NCBI RefSeq assembly: GCF_001509485.1
Contig: NZ_LLZI01000234.1
Coordinates: 1 to 53,585 of the forward strand
Direction: 5' to 3'
From: Streptomyces sp. NRRL F-4489
GTDB lineage: Bacteria; Actinomycetota; Actinomycetes; Streptomycetales; Streptomycetaceae
DNA length: 53,585 bases
The first letter of the stretch is position 1. Every line of letters starts with the position of its first letter. Shown piece after piece: positions 16,641 through 24,345 of this stretch. A program made the translations under genes and the position numbers. Under the pieces are notes generated by a model. The model was not told the DNA's origin, ran no database searches, and worked only from the letters and a program-made list of their open reading frames with translations.

Positions 16641-17000
16641 CGTGCAATCCTCACTTTTCGGGGCGAAGGTATTGCCAGAGCGCGGAGCAGGGGCGTCCAC
16701 CGGGCGCGCGAAAGCTCTCTCATCCGGGTGAAAATCGCGCATCCGTCGGACAGCGGCCGACGGCCGTCGTTAGCGTGGCCTCACCGTCGCGCACTCCCGT
16801 CCGGGTCGTGTGGACCGCCGGGAATCCGCCGGGTGCCACCTCATGTGACGCATCACCACCTCTGTCTCCACTTCCGTACGTATCAGACTTTTCGCTCGTT
16901 TCATCCCACCCACCTCTCCGGCCACCGCCGGTCCACCCCTCCCCTGCACCGAAACCCCTCTTCCGCATCCGTCCGCCCCCCGCCGCCCGAGGAGCCCACG
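16641..17000. other. Divergent promoter region of the hexosaminidase and OHCU-like genes
   Basis: 360 bases with no gene I can support. Frames on the plus strand are open but serine/proline-rich without ribosome sites. The only translation signal is GAGGAG at 16989-16994, six bases before the CTG at 17001. I looked for a DasR-type site (TGGTCTAGACCA) and did not find one. Confidence 0.55.
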
Positions 17001-17576
17001 CTGTCCGGTGACACCCCGGCCACCCGTCCGCTGCCGCGGCCCCGTCCGCACTCCCCCGGCCGCGGCATATCCGGGCCCGGCCCGCACACCCCGCCCCCGG
17101 CGCCCGGCCTCGCCCGCCTGAACGCCCTCCCCCGCGACCGCGCCGTGGCCGCCCTGCTGACCTGCTGCGGCTGCCCGCGCTGGGCCGCCCGGCTCGCCGA
17201 CCACCGCCCGTATCCGGACGCCGCCGCCCTCCAGGCCGCCGGCGACGAGGCGAGCTACGACCTCACCCCGGCCGAGCAGGCCCGGGCGCTGGCCCAGGAG
17301 CCGCCCGCGCCGCTCCCGCCGGCCCGGCCCGGCCCCGGCACCCTCGCCGCCCACACCGCGCTGCGCGCCGCGCACGCCGCCTACGAGCGCCGCTTCCGGC
17401 ACGCGTTCGTGATCTTCCTGGACGGCTATCACGACGACGAGCTGCTGGACCAGACCCTGCACGCGATCCGCACCCGCCTCGCCCACGAACCGGACGAGGA
17501 GCGGTCGGTGGCGGCGGAGGAATTACGGCGTCTGGCCCGGGCCCGGCTGGGGCGACTCGCGGCGGATTGTCCGTGA
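17001..17576 (+). CDS. OHCU-decarboxylase-family protein, active-site motif not conserved
   Basis: About 191 residues. The core (LPRDRAVAALLTCCGCPRWAARLADHRPYPDAAAL, then HTALRAAHAAYERRFRHAFVIFLDG and SVAAEELRRLARARLGRLA) follows the fold of 2-oxo-4-hydroxy-4-carboxy-5-ureidoimidazoline decarboxylase of the uric-acid pathway. The catalytic HPRIG loop, expected after the LTPAEQARALAQ helix, reads EPPAPLPPA, so the catalytic histidine appears missing and enzymatic activity is doubtful. There is no ATG, GTG or TTG before the domain. A CTG at 17001 has GAGGAG six bases upstream and is the likely start. It lies just upstream of sdhC and may be a non-enzymatic paralogue. Confidence 0.65.
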   Translation: MSGDTPATRPLPRPRPHSPGRGISGPGPHTPPPAPGLARLNALPRDRAVAALLTCCGCPRWAARLADHRPYPDAAALQAAGDEASYDLTPAEQARALAQEPPAPLPPARPGPGTLAAHTALRAAHAAYERRFRHAFVIFLDGYHDDELLDQTLHAIRTRLAHEPDEERSVAAEELRRLARARLGRLAADCP

Positions 17577-17593
17577 TTCACCGCTTCGTGCTT

Positions 17594-17634
17594 GTGTGAT
17601 AGGCCGTTGGTGCCTGTTTGATCACACCTATGGC
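17594..17634 (+). promoter_or_regulatory. Probable sdh promoter with an inverted repeat
   Basis: TTGGTG (17607-17612) and TATGGC (17629-17634) are separated by 16 bases, a fair vegetative sigma match. An inverted repeat, GTGTGAT at 17594-17600 and ATCACAC at 17621-17627, straddles the -35 and enters the spacer, where a regulator could act. The transcript would start about 120 bases before sdhC. Confidence 0.4.
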
Positions 17635-17758
17635 CCCCCGCGCGAGGAACCGACAGGGCGTCGATACGATGACGAGCGGCCGGTGGACCGTACCCGGCCG
17701 GGCCCGACCGACAGAGAAGCCGGCGCGGCCCTAGTCCCCGCTCCCGGAGGGTTCTTCC

Positions 17759-18139
17759 GTGCCGGCTGGAACGCTGTACCGCGGCCGGGAAGGCATGTGG
17801 TCCTGGGTGGCTCATCGAGTCACCGGCGTCCTCATCTTCTTCTTCCTGTTCGTACACGTCCTCGACACCGCTCTCGTTCGTGTCTCCCCCGACGCGTACG
17901 ACAACGTCGTCGCGACCTACAAGACGCCGATCGTCAATGTGATGGAGTACGGCCTGGTGGCCGCCATCCTCTTCCACGCGCTCAACGGCCTGCGAGTCAT
18001 CGCGGTGGACTTCTGGTCCAAGGGCCCGAAGTACCAGAAGCAGATGCTCTGGACCGTCGTCGGTGTCTGGATCGTCCTGATGGCCGGTGCCTTCTACCCC
18101 GTGCTCCAGCACACGCTGCGCACGCTGTTCGGGAGCTGA
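17759..18139 (+). CDS. sdhC: Succinate dehydrogenase cytochrome b556 subunit
   Basis: A 126-residue integral membrane protein, one of two anchors of respiratory complex II. Three hydrophobic segments are visible (about residues 20-40, 60-80 and 95-115). Motifs include WSWVAHRVTGVLIFFFLFVH and LFHALNGLRV, whose histidines are candidates for heme b ligation and quinone binding. The GTG start at 17759 has GGAGG nine bases upstream. It is the first gene of sdhCDAB, six bases ahead of sdhD. The encoded anchor, with SdhD, passes electrons from the SdhB clusters to menaquinone. Confidence 0.93.
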   Translation: MPAGTLYRGREGMWSWVAHRVTGVLIFFFLFVHVLDTALVRVSPDAYDNVVATYKTPIVNVMEYGLVAAILFHALNGLRVIAVDFWSKGPKYQKQMLWTVVGVWIVLMAGAFYPVLQHTLRTLFGS

Positions 18140-18145
18140 CGCGTC

Positions 18146-18625
18146 ATGTCTGCTGAATCCACCACCGCGGGCGCCACCGCCGCGGAGAACGTCGCGCTCT
18201 TCGACGCGGACAACCCCGCTCCCGTCATCGAGGCGCCCCGCAAGCGCACCAAGAAGTCGCCGCGGGCGACCCGCACCAACTTCGAGCTGTACGGCTGGCT
18301 GTTCATGCGGCTGTCCGGCATCGTGCTGGTCGTCCTGGTCCTGGGCCACCTGCTGATCCAGCTGGTGCTGGACGGCGGTGTGTCCAAGATCGGCTTCGCC
18401 TTCGTGGCCGGCCGCTGGGCCTCGCCGTTCTGGCAGGTCTGGGACCTGCTGATGCTGTGGCTGGCCATGCTGCACGGGGCCAACGGCCTGCGCACCGTCA
18501 TCAACGACTACGCGCAGCGGGACAACACCCGCTTCTGGCTCAAGATGCTGCTCTACACCGCCACGGTGTTCACCGTCCTTCTGGGCACGCTGGTGATCTT
18601 CACCTTCGACCCGAACATCCGCTAG
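18146..18625 (+). CDS. sdhD: Succinate dehydrogenase hydrophobic membrane anchor subunit
   Basis: A 159-residue membrane anchor with a hydrophilic N-terminal ~45 residues rich in Lys/Arg (RKRTKKSPRATRTNFELYG) and three membrane segments (about 50-75, 88-110 and 130-150). GHLLIQLVL and MLHGANGLRTVINDY carry the histidines expected near the heme and quinone site. It follows sdhC by six bases and is 32 bases ahead of sdhA. The length and motif order match actinobacterial SdhD. Confidence 0.93.
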   Translation: MSAESTTAGATAAENVALFDADNPAPVIEAPRKRTKKSPRATRTNFELYGWLFMRLSGIVLVVLVLGHLLIQLVLDGGVSKIGFAFVAGRWASPFWQVWDLLMLWLAMLHGANGLRTVINDYAQRDNTRFWLKMLLYTATVFTVLLGTLVIFTFDPNIR

Positions 18626-18657
18626 GCCCCGGGCTGAGGGACTGAGGTATTCCACCC

Positions 18658-20412
18658 ATGCAGATCCACAAGTACGACACCGTCATCGTCGGCGCCGGCG
18701 GCGCCGGCATGCGCGCCGCCATCGAGGCGACGAAGCGCAGCCGCACCGCCGTGCTGACCAAGCTCTACCCCACCCGCTCCCACACCGGCGCCGCCCAGGG
18801 CGGTATGGCCGCGGCCCTGGCCAACGTCGAGGACGACAACTGGGAGTGGCACACCTTCGACACGGTCAAGGGCGGTGACTACCTGGTCGACCAGGACGCC
18901 GCGGAGATCCTGGCGAAGGAGGCCATCGACTCGGTCCTGGACCTGGAGAAGATGGGCCTGCCCTTCAACCGCACGCCGGAGGGCCGGATCGACCAGCGCC
19001 GGTTCGGCGGCCACTCCCGCAACCACGGTGAGGCCCCGGTCCGCCGGTCCTGCTACGCCGCGGACCGCACCGGCCACATGATCCTCCAGACGCTGTACCA
19101 GAACTGCGTCAAGGAGGGTGTGGAGTTCTTCAACGAGTTCTACGTCCTGGACCAGCTGATCACCGAGGTCGACGGCGTCAAGCGGTCGGCCGGTGTGGTC
19201 GCCTACGAGCTGGCCACCGGCGAGATCCACATCTTCCAGGCGAAGGCCGTCATCTACGCCTCCGGCGGCTGCGGCAAGTTCTTCAAGGTGACCTCCAACG
19301 CGCACACCCTCACCGGTGACGGCCAGGCCGCCGTCTACCGCCGCGGGCTGCCGCTGGAGGACATGGAGTTCTTCCAGTTCCACCCGACCGGCATCTGGCG
19401 GATGGGCATCCTGCTGACGGAGGGCGCCCGCGGTGAGGGCGGCATCCTCCGCAACAAGGACGGCGAGCGCTTCATGGAGAAGTACGCGCCGGTCATGAAG
19501 GACCTGGCGTCCCGTGACGTCGTGTCCCGCTCCATCTACACGGAGATCCGCGAGGGCCGCGGCTGCGGTCCCGAGGGCGACCACGTCTACCTCGACCTGA
19601 CCCACCTGCCGCCGGAGCAGCTGGACGCCAAGCTGCCGGACATCACCGAGTTCGCGCGCACGTACCTCGGTATCGAGCCGTACACCGACCCGATCCCGAT
19701 CCAGCCGACCGCGCACTACGCGATGGGCGGTATCCCGACCAACGTCCAGGGCGAGGTGCTGGCGGACAACACCACCGTCGTGCCCGGCCTGTACGCGGCC
19801 GGCGAGGTGGCCTGCGTCTCGGTGCACGGCGCCAACCGCCTGGGCACCAACTCGCTGCTGGACATCAACGTCTTCGGCCGCCGGGCCGGTATCGCCGCGG
19901 CGGAGTACGCCGCGACGGCCGACTACGTCGAGCTGCCCGAGGACCCCGCGTCGCTGGTCGCCGAGCAGGTCGAGCGGCTGCGCAACGCCACCGGCGGCGA
20001 GCGGGTCACCGAGATCCGCAAGGAGCTGCAGGAGACCATGGACGCCAACGTCATGGTCTTCCGCACCGAGCAGACCATCAAGACCGCGGTGGAGAAGATC
20101 GGCGAGCTCAAGGAGCGCTACAAGAACGTGGCGATCCAGGACAAGGGCAAGCGCTTCAACACCGACCTGCTGGAGGCCATCGAGCTGGGCAACCTCCTCG
20201 ACCTGGCCGAGGTCATGGCGGTCTCCGCCCTGGCCCGCAAGGAGTCCCGCGGCGGCCACTACCGCGAGGACTACCCCAACCGCGACGACGTCAACTTCAT
20301 GCGGCACACCATGGCGTACCGCGAGGTGGGCGCAGACGGCGCCGAGTCGATCCGCCTCGACTACAAGCCGGTCGTGCAGACCCGCTACCAGCCGATGGAG
20401 CGTAAGTACTGA
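18658..20412 (+). CDS. sdhA: Succinate dehydrogenase flavoprotein subunit
   Basis: A 584-residue catalytic subunit oxidising succinate to fumarate with covalently bound FAD. The N-terminal dinucleotide motif [13 protein letters not shown] is followed by [11 protein letters not shown] with the flavin-linking histidine. Active-site blocks are [22 protein letters not shown], the arginine-rich [12 protein letters not shown] and [22 protein letters not shown]. The length fits the family. The stop overlaps the sdhB start (TGATG), implying coupled translation. It is part of a complete sdhCDAB operon in the usual order and works in the TCA cycle and the respiratory chain at the inner face of the membrane. 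Confidence 0.97.
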   Translation: MQIHKYDTVIVGAGGAGMRAAIEATKRSRTAVLTKLYPTRSHTGAAQGGMAAALANVEDDNWEWHTFDTVKGGDYLVDQDAAEILAKEAIDSVLDLEKMGLPFNRTPEGRIDQRRFGGHSRNHGEAPVRRSCYAADRTGHMILQTLYQNCVKEGVEFFNEFYVLDQLITEVDGVKRSAGVVAYELATGEIHIFQAKAVIYASGGCGKFFKVTSNAHTLTGDGQAAVYRRGLPLEDMEFFQFHPTGIWRMGILLTEGARGEGGILRNKDGERFMEKYAPVMKDLASRDVVSRSIYTEIREGRGCGPEGDHVYLDLTHLPPEQLDAKLPDITEFARTYLGIEPYTDPIPIQPTAHYAMGGIPTNVQGEVLADNTTVVPGLYAAGEVACVSVHGANRLGTNSLLDINVFGRRAGIAAAEYAATADYVELPEDPASLVAEQVERLRNATGGERVTEIRKELQETMDANVMVFRTEQTIKTAVEKIGELKERYKNVAIQDKGKRFNTDLLEAIELGNLLDLAEVMAVSALARKESRGGHYREDYPNRDDVNFMRHTMAYREVGADGAESIRLDYKPVVQTRYQPMERKY

Positions 20413-21185
20413 TGAGCACCCCGACTCTCGACAAGCACTCCGCGGCGCTGGACGCGGCCGAGAACACCGCGGCGCACACGATCAGCGTCACCTTCCGGAT
20501 CCGCCGGTTCAACCCGGAGGTCTCCGACGAGGCGCGCTGGGAGGACTTCCAGCTGGAGATCGATCCCAAGGAGCGCGTCCTGGACGCCCTCCACAAGATC
20601 AAGTGGGAGCTGGACGGTTCGCTGACCTTCCGCCGCTCCTGCGCCCACGGGATCTGCGGCTCGGACGCCATGCGCATCAACGGCCGCAACCGGCTGGCCT
20701 GCAAGACGCTGATCAAGGACATCAACCCCGAGAAGCCGATCACCGTCGAGGCCATCAAGGGCCTGACGGTACTGAAGGACCTTGTCGTCGACATGGACCC
20801 CTTCTTCCAGGCGTACCGGGACGTGATGCCGTTCCTGATCACCACCGGCAACGAGCCGACCCGCGAGCGGCTGCAGTCCGCCGAGGACCGCGAGCGCTTC
20901 GACGACACCACCAAGTGCATCCTGTGCGCCGCGTGCACCACCTCGTGCCCGGTGTTCTGGAACGACGGCCAGTACTTCGGCCCGGCGGCGATCGTCAACG
21001 CGCACCGCTTCATCTTCGACTCGCGTGACGAGGGCGGCGAGCAGCGGCTGGAGATCCTCAACGACAAGGACGGCGTCTGGCGCTGCCGGACGACCTTCAA
21101 CTGCACGGACGCCTGCCCGCGCGGTATCGAGGTCACGAAGGCCATCCAGGAGGTCAAGCGAGCGCTGATCACGCGTCGCTTCTGA
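20412..21185 (+). CDS. sdhB: Succinate dehydrogenase iron-sulfur subunit
   Basis: A 257-residue subunit carrying electrons from FAD to the membrane anchors. The N-terminal ferredoxin domain holds the 2Fe-2S ligands (SCAHGICGSDAM and NRLAC). The C-terminal helical domain holds the ligands of the 4Fe-4S (CILCAACTTSCP) and 3Fe-4S (CTDACPRGI) clusters. All expected cysteines are present. ATG 20412 overlaps the sdhA stop. A terminator hairpin follows 26 bases after the stop, closing the operon. Confidence 0.97.
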   Translation: MSTPTLDKHSAALDAAENTAAHTISVTFRIRRFNPEVSDEARWEDFQLEIDPKERVLDALHKIKWELDGSLTFRRSCAHGICGSDAMRINGRNRLACKTLIKDINPEKPITVEAIKGLTVLKDLVVDMDPFFQAYRDVMPFLITTGNEPTRERLQSAEDRERFDDTTKCILCAACTTSCPVFWNDGQYFGPAAIVNAHRFIFDSRDEGGEQRLEILNDKDGVWRCRTTFNCTDACPRGIEVTKAIQEVKRALITRRF

Positions 21186-21210
21186 CACCTTTACGCCGAG
21201 CCGGCGTACG

Positions 21211-21242
21211 GGCCCCGCTTCCTTTACGGAGGCGGGGCCTTC
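21211..21242 (+). terminator. Terminator of the sdh operon
   Basis: GGCCCCGCTTCC (21211-21222) and GGAGGCGGGGCC (21228-21239) form a 12-bp stem with one G-T wobble and a five-base loop, followed by TTCGCC. It lies between sdhB and the convergent MerR gene and may serve both. Confidence 0.8.
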
Positions 21243-21269
21243 GCCGTTCCCGGGGCCGGAGCTGCGGGA

Positions 21270-21707
21270 TCAGGCCGAGCGCAGGGACATCGCCGCCAGG
21301 GCCTCGTCCTGGGCGTGGCGTTCGCGCATGGTGCGGGCGTACGCCGCCAGGGCCGCCCGGCGACGCGTCAACTCGGCTATCTCGGCGTCGAGTTGGGCCA
21401 TCTGGCGTTCCACGGCACACCACGAGAACGCGCACGGGTTCAGGCCCGGACCGCCCTGGGCGCAGGGCAGCAGCTCGCGGATGGCGTCGGTGGACAGGCC
21501 GGTGGCGAGGAGTTCGCGGATGCGGGTGACGGTGTCCACGGCGCCGGGGTCGTAGACGCGGTAGCCGTTGGGGTCGCGGCCGGCGCGGAGCAGGCCGCGC
21601 TGCTCGTAGTAGCGCAGGACGCGAGTGCTGACGCCGGCGCGGCGGGCCAGTTCCCCGATTCGCATCCGCTCCGCCGGCGGCCGCCCGGCCCGTACTCCAT
21701 CCCCCAT
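21270..21707 (-). CDS. MerR-family transcriptional regulator
   Basis: A 145-residue regulator. The winged helix spans about residues 15-85 (MRIGELARRAGVSTRVLRYYEQRGLL, GYRVYDPGAVDTVTRIRELL), followed by a coiled-coil dimer helix (VERQMAQLDAEIAELTRRRAALA). One motif, LNPCAFSWCAVE, has two cysteines and could sense metal, thiols or redox, but the CxxC/CCP pattern of classical metal sensors is not evident. The ATG at 21707 has GGAGAGGAG upstream. It is divergent from an alpha/beta hydrolase, and the 74-base gap holds an 18-bp perfect palindrome, the likely binding site; the hydrolase is the probable target. Confidence 0.88.
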   Translation of the reverse strand: MGDGVRAGRPPAERMRIGELARRAGVSTRVLRYYEQRGLLRAGRDPNGYRVYDPGAVDTVTRIRELLATGLSTDAIRELLPCAQGGPGLNPCAFSWCAVERQMAQLDAEIAELTRRRAALAAYARTMRERHAQDEALAAMSLRSA

Positions 21708-21742
21708 GTGGTGCTCCTCTCCCTCTTGGTGTCCGTTCCGGC

Positions 21743-21765
21743 TTGACCTTGACACCGGTGTCAAG
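21743..21765. promoter_or_regulatory. MerR-type operator/promoter
   Basis: A perfect 18-bp palindrome, CTTGACACCGGTGTCAAG (21748-21765), follows a TTGACC -35 hexamer (21743-21748). MerR regulators bind dyads in long spacers between -35 and -10. It lies 16 bases before the hydrolase ATG and 40 bases from the regulator start. Confidence 0.7.
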
Positions 21766-21781
21766 CGGCAACCTCTACGGC

Positions 21782-22615
21782 ATGACGCAGATTCCCGACG
21801 CGCGGATTCCCGCCGCGCAGCAGACCGTTGCCCTTCCTCCGCTGTCCACCACCGTCGCCGGTCCGGCCGGCGGGCCCGGCGTACTGCTGGCCCACGGCGC
21901 CACCGGCTCGGTCCGGGACAACTACGGCACGCTGATCCCGGCGCTGACCGCGACCGGCCACCGGGTGGTGGCGTCCGACTACCCCGGTTCCGGCGAGACC
22001 CCGCGGGCCGGCGGCCCGCTGGAGCTGGACGCGCTGGCCGACGCGGTGGTCGCCGAGGCCGTCGCGGCCGGTCTGGAGACCTTCACCGCCATCGGCTTCT
22101 CGATGGGCACCGCGGTCGCGGTACGCGCCGCGGCCCGCCACCCGGAGCGGGTGCGCGGGCTGGTGCTGACCGCCGGGCTGGCCAAGGCCGACGCCCGGGC
22201 CCGGGTCTGGCTGGACCTGTGGCTGCGGCTGCTGGACCACGGCGACTACCAGGGCTTCGCCCAGGCGCGGGCGCTGAGCGGGCTGTCCCCACAGCAGTTC
22301 AACGCGCTGCCGCCGGAGGAGCTGGCCGCCGTCCTGGACCCGGACCCGGCGCTGCCGCCGGCCGGTTCGGCCGAGCAGGCGGCGCTGGCCAGGGAGGTGG
22401 ACACCACCGCCGACCTGCCCGGTATCGCGGTGCCGACGCTGGTCATCGCCACCACCCTGGACGCCCTGCTGGACCCGGCCAACTCCCGCTACCTGGCGGA
22501 CCACATCCCCGGCGCCGAGTACGCCGAGGTGGCCAGCGGCCATCTCCCGATGGTCGAGCGGAACGAGGAGTGGCTGGCCCTGATCGGGGACTTCCTGGCC
22601 GCCCGCGGGCTGTGA
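21782..22615 (+). CDS. Alpha/beta hydrolase
   Basis: A 277-residue cytoplasmic hydrolase of the broad esterase/lactonase/haloperoxidase-like fold. The oxyanion motif HGATGS is near residue 36. The nucleophile elbow GFSMGTA supplies Ser, the acid is probably in TTLDALLDP, and His comes from SGHLPMVE. A helical cap (about residues 130-190) lies between. The ATG at 21782 gives the family N-terminus; an earlier frame to 21743 would overlap the operator. It is controlled in all likelihood by the divergent MerR protein, which suggests induction by a small reactive or toxic compound. The substrate is unknown. Confidence 0.85.
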   Translation: MTQIPDARIPAAQQTVALPPLSTTVAGPAGGPGVLLAHGATGSVRDNYGTLIPALTATGHRVVASDYPGSGETPRAGGPLELDALADAVVAEAVAAGLETFTAIGFSMGTAVAVRAAARHPERVRGLVLTAGLAKADARARVWLDLWLRLLDHGDYQGFAQARALSGLSPQQFNALPPEELAAVLDPDPALPPAGSAEQAALAREVDTTADLPGIAVPTLVIATTLDALLDPANSRYLADHIPGAEYAEVASGHLPMVERNEEWLALIGDFLAARGL

Positions 22616-22622
22616 CCGCCGG

Positions 22623-23093
22623 CTACCGCGGCTCCGGCGCCGCGGCCGTCGCCGTGATCGCGCGGTCCGGGAGCGGGCTGGAGTAGACGACGCTGGTCGT
22701 CACGGAGCCGAGTCCGGCGATCCGGCCGGTCGTCGCTTCGAGGTGGCGCATGGAACGGGCGAGGACCTTGAGCACGAAGCAGTCCTCGCCGGTGACGTGG
22801 TGGGCTTCCATGATCTCGGGGGTGGTGGCCACCAGATCGTGGAACGGTTTGTAGTTGCCCGTGGGGTAGCGGAGCCGGACGAAGGCCAGGATGCCGAGCC
22901 CGAGCCGTTCCGGGTCCACCACTGCCGCGTAGCCGCGGATCACACCGCTCTCTTCCAGCCGCCGCACCCGCTCGGTGACGGCACTGGCCGACATGGACAC
23001 CGTCCGGGCCAGCTCGGCGTAGCTGGCCCGGCCGTCCTGTTGCAGGGCTTCCAGGATGCGTATGTCGGTCTCGTCAAGGAAATCAGCGGTCAT
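22623..23093 (-). CDS. Lrp/AsnC-family transcriptional regulator
   Basis: A 156-residue regulator with an N-terminal helix-turn-helix (LDETDIRILEALQQDGRASYAELARTVSMSASAVTERVRRLEESGVIRGY) and a C-terminal RAM ligand-binding domain (LGLGILAFVRLRYP, ATTPEIMEAHHVTGEDCFVLKVLARSMRHLE). Such proteins sense amino acids and form octamers. The start is uncertain between ATG 23093 and an in-frame ATG at 23114; neither has a good ribosome site. It is divergent from a rhodanese-domain gene, an arrangement common in Streptomyces, making that gene its likely target. Confidence 0.88.
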   Translation of the reverse strand: MTADFLDETDIRILEALQQDGRASYAELARTVSMSASAVTERVRRLEESGVIRGYAAVVDPERLGLGILAFVRLRYPTGNYKPFHDLVATTPEIMEAHHVTGEDCFVLKVLARSMRHLEATTGRIAGLGSVTTSVVYSSPLPDRAITATAAAPEPR

Positions 23094-23186
23094 GGAGGAG
23101 AAATAGCACGGCATCCCCGGTCGTGGGGCGGAACGGCCGGGGATTGCCTGTTCCCGCGTGCGGCCGCGCTCCGTAGGGTTTCGGCC

Positions 23187-23660
23187 ATGAACACCCCTGC
23201 CGCAAGCCCCGCACTGCGCGTACCGCCCGCGCCTCCCGTCGAAGCCGCCGCCTTCTTCGCCGCGCGCCTCGCCTTCCAGGCGGACGTCTCCGACGTCCGC
23301 GCCTCGCTCGACTCGGGTGACCCCGGTTTCGTGCTGGTCGATTCGCGGGGCGGCGCCGGCTGGGAGCAAGGCCATGTGCCGGGCGCGGTCCACCTGCCCA
23401 CCGCCGACATCCCGGCCCGGGCCGCGAGCCTGCTCGACCCGGACGTCCCGGTCATCACCTACTGCTGGGGTCCTGGCTGCGACGGCGCCACCCGCGCGGC
23501 GCTCGCCCTCAGCCAACTCGGCTACCGGGTCAAGGAGATGATCGGTGGTATCGAGTACTGGATCCGCGAGGGCTTCCCCGTCGCGACCCCGACCGGTACC
23601 GAGCGGCGCGCGGCGGACCCGCTGACCGCTCCGGTCGGCGCCCCCACCTGCGCCTGCTGA
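23187..23660 (+). CDS. Rhodanese-like sulfurtransferase domain protein
   Basis: A 157-residue single-domain rhodanese. After an N-terminal helix (EAAAFFAARLAFQADVSDVRASL) come FVLVDSRGGAGWEQGHVPGAVHLP and the active-site loop ITYCWGPGCDGAT, whose first cysteine is the persulfide carrier. GGIEYWIREGFPV closes the domain. The tail ends with a second cysteine pair (PTCAC), which might accept sulfur or bind metal. TAGGGT eight bases before the ATG suggests leaderless transcription. It is divergent from the Lrp regulator, so expression probably follows an amino acid such as cysteine. Confidence 0.85.
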   Translation: MNTPAASPALRVPPAPPVEAAAFFAARLAFQADVSDVRASLDSGDPGFVLVDSRGGAGWEQGHVPGAVHLPTADIPARAASLLDPDVPVITYCWGPGCDGATRAALALSQLGYRVKEMIGGIEYWIREGFPVATPTGTERRAADPLTAPVGAPTCAC

Positions 23661-23708
23661 CGGACACCGTACGGCTGGGCGGTACGGTCCCCGCGCAGCC
23701 GGGATCCG

Positions 23709-24218
23709 TCAGGCCGGCTCGCCCTCCAGGACCTTGTCCAGGAAGGCGTCGAGGTTGCGGACGGTGCGCGCGATGCGCTCCTCCAGGGGGATGCTCTCCT
23801 TGTGCCGGCCGGCGAGCTGGGACTGCTTGCGGCCGCGGACGTAGAGGGAGCAGGCGAGGTCGGCGCAGAGGTACGTGCCGACGGTGTTGCCCTGGCGGCC
23901 GGCCGGGCCGGCGCGGCGGGCGGCCAGCAGGCTGACGCCGGAACCGGGGTGGCCGGTCAGGCACACCGAGCACACCGTGGTCTTGGTGAAGCTGCGCCGC
24001 ACCCCCTGCGGGACGCGGAGCGTGACGCCGATCAGGCCGTCGCCGCGGGGAGCGACCAGATAGCTGCGGTCCGGGGCCTGCGGGTCGCGCCACCCCAGGA
24101 AGTCGAGGTCTTCCCACGGCAGGCCGGGCAGGCCCGCGGGGAGGTTGAGGCGGTTCGCCTCGCCCTTGGAGCAGTTCACGAAGGACGCGCGTATCTGTTT
24201 CTCGCCGAGCGGTTCCAT
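23709..24218 (-). CDS. FBP-domain (elongation-factor-G-binding-like) zinc-finger protein
   Basis: A 169-residue protein of the actinobacterial FBP C-terminal treble-clef family, related to FusB/EF-G-binding proteins. It starts MEPLGEKQIRASFVNCSKGEA. The four-cysteine finger is formed by TTVCSVCLTGHPG and TYLCADLACSLYVRGRKQ, the same C-x2-C ... C-x4-C layout seen in FusB-type proteins that bind EF-G and rescue stalled ribosomes. The family members in actinobacteria are mostly uncharacterised, so a ribosome role is inferred. It ends 48 bases from the convergent rhodanese gene. Confidence 0.8.
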   Translation of the reverse strand: MEPLGEKQIRASFVNCSKGEANRLNLPAGLPGLPWEDLDFLGWRDPQAPDRSYLVAPRGDGLIGVTLRVPQGVRRSFTKTTVCSVCLTGHPGSGVSLLAARRAGPAGRQGNTVGTYLCADLACSLYVRGRKQSQLAGRHKESIPLEERIARTVRNLDAFLDKVLEGEPA

Positions 24219-24345
24219 GAAACGGACGCTAACAGCGGGGAGCGGGGCATGTCGTCCGATTTTCGGGCGGAGGGGGAGACAAGGGGCGGGGCGGAAGGCC
24301 GGGCGGCCGGGGCCTGCCCATCGCCCCGTCCCTTCCCTCAGCGGC

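Noticed and set aside
16641..17000. DasR operator (dre) near the hexosaminidase
   Set aside because: GGTCGTGTGGACC was considered, but the spacing does not match the TGGTCTAGACCA consensus.
16775..17011. Plus-strand frame before the OHCU-like gene
   Set aside because: Serine/proline-rich, no ribosome site, and it ends where the real frame begins.
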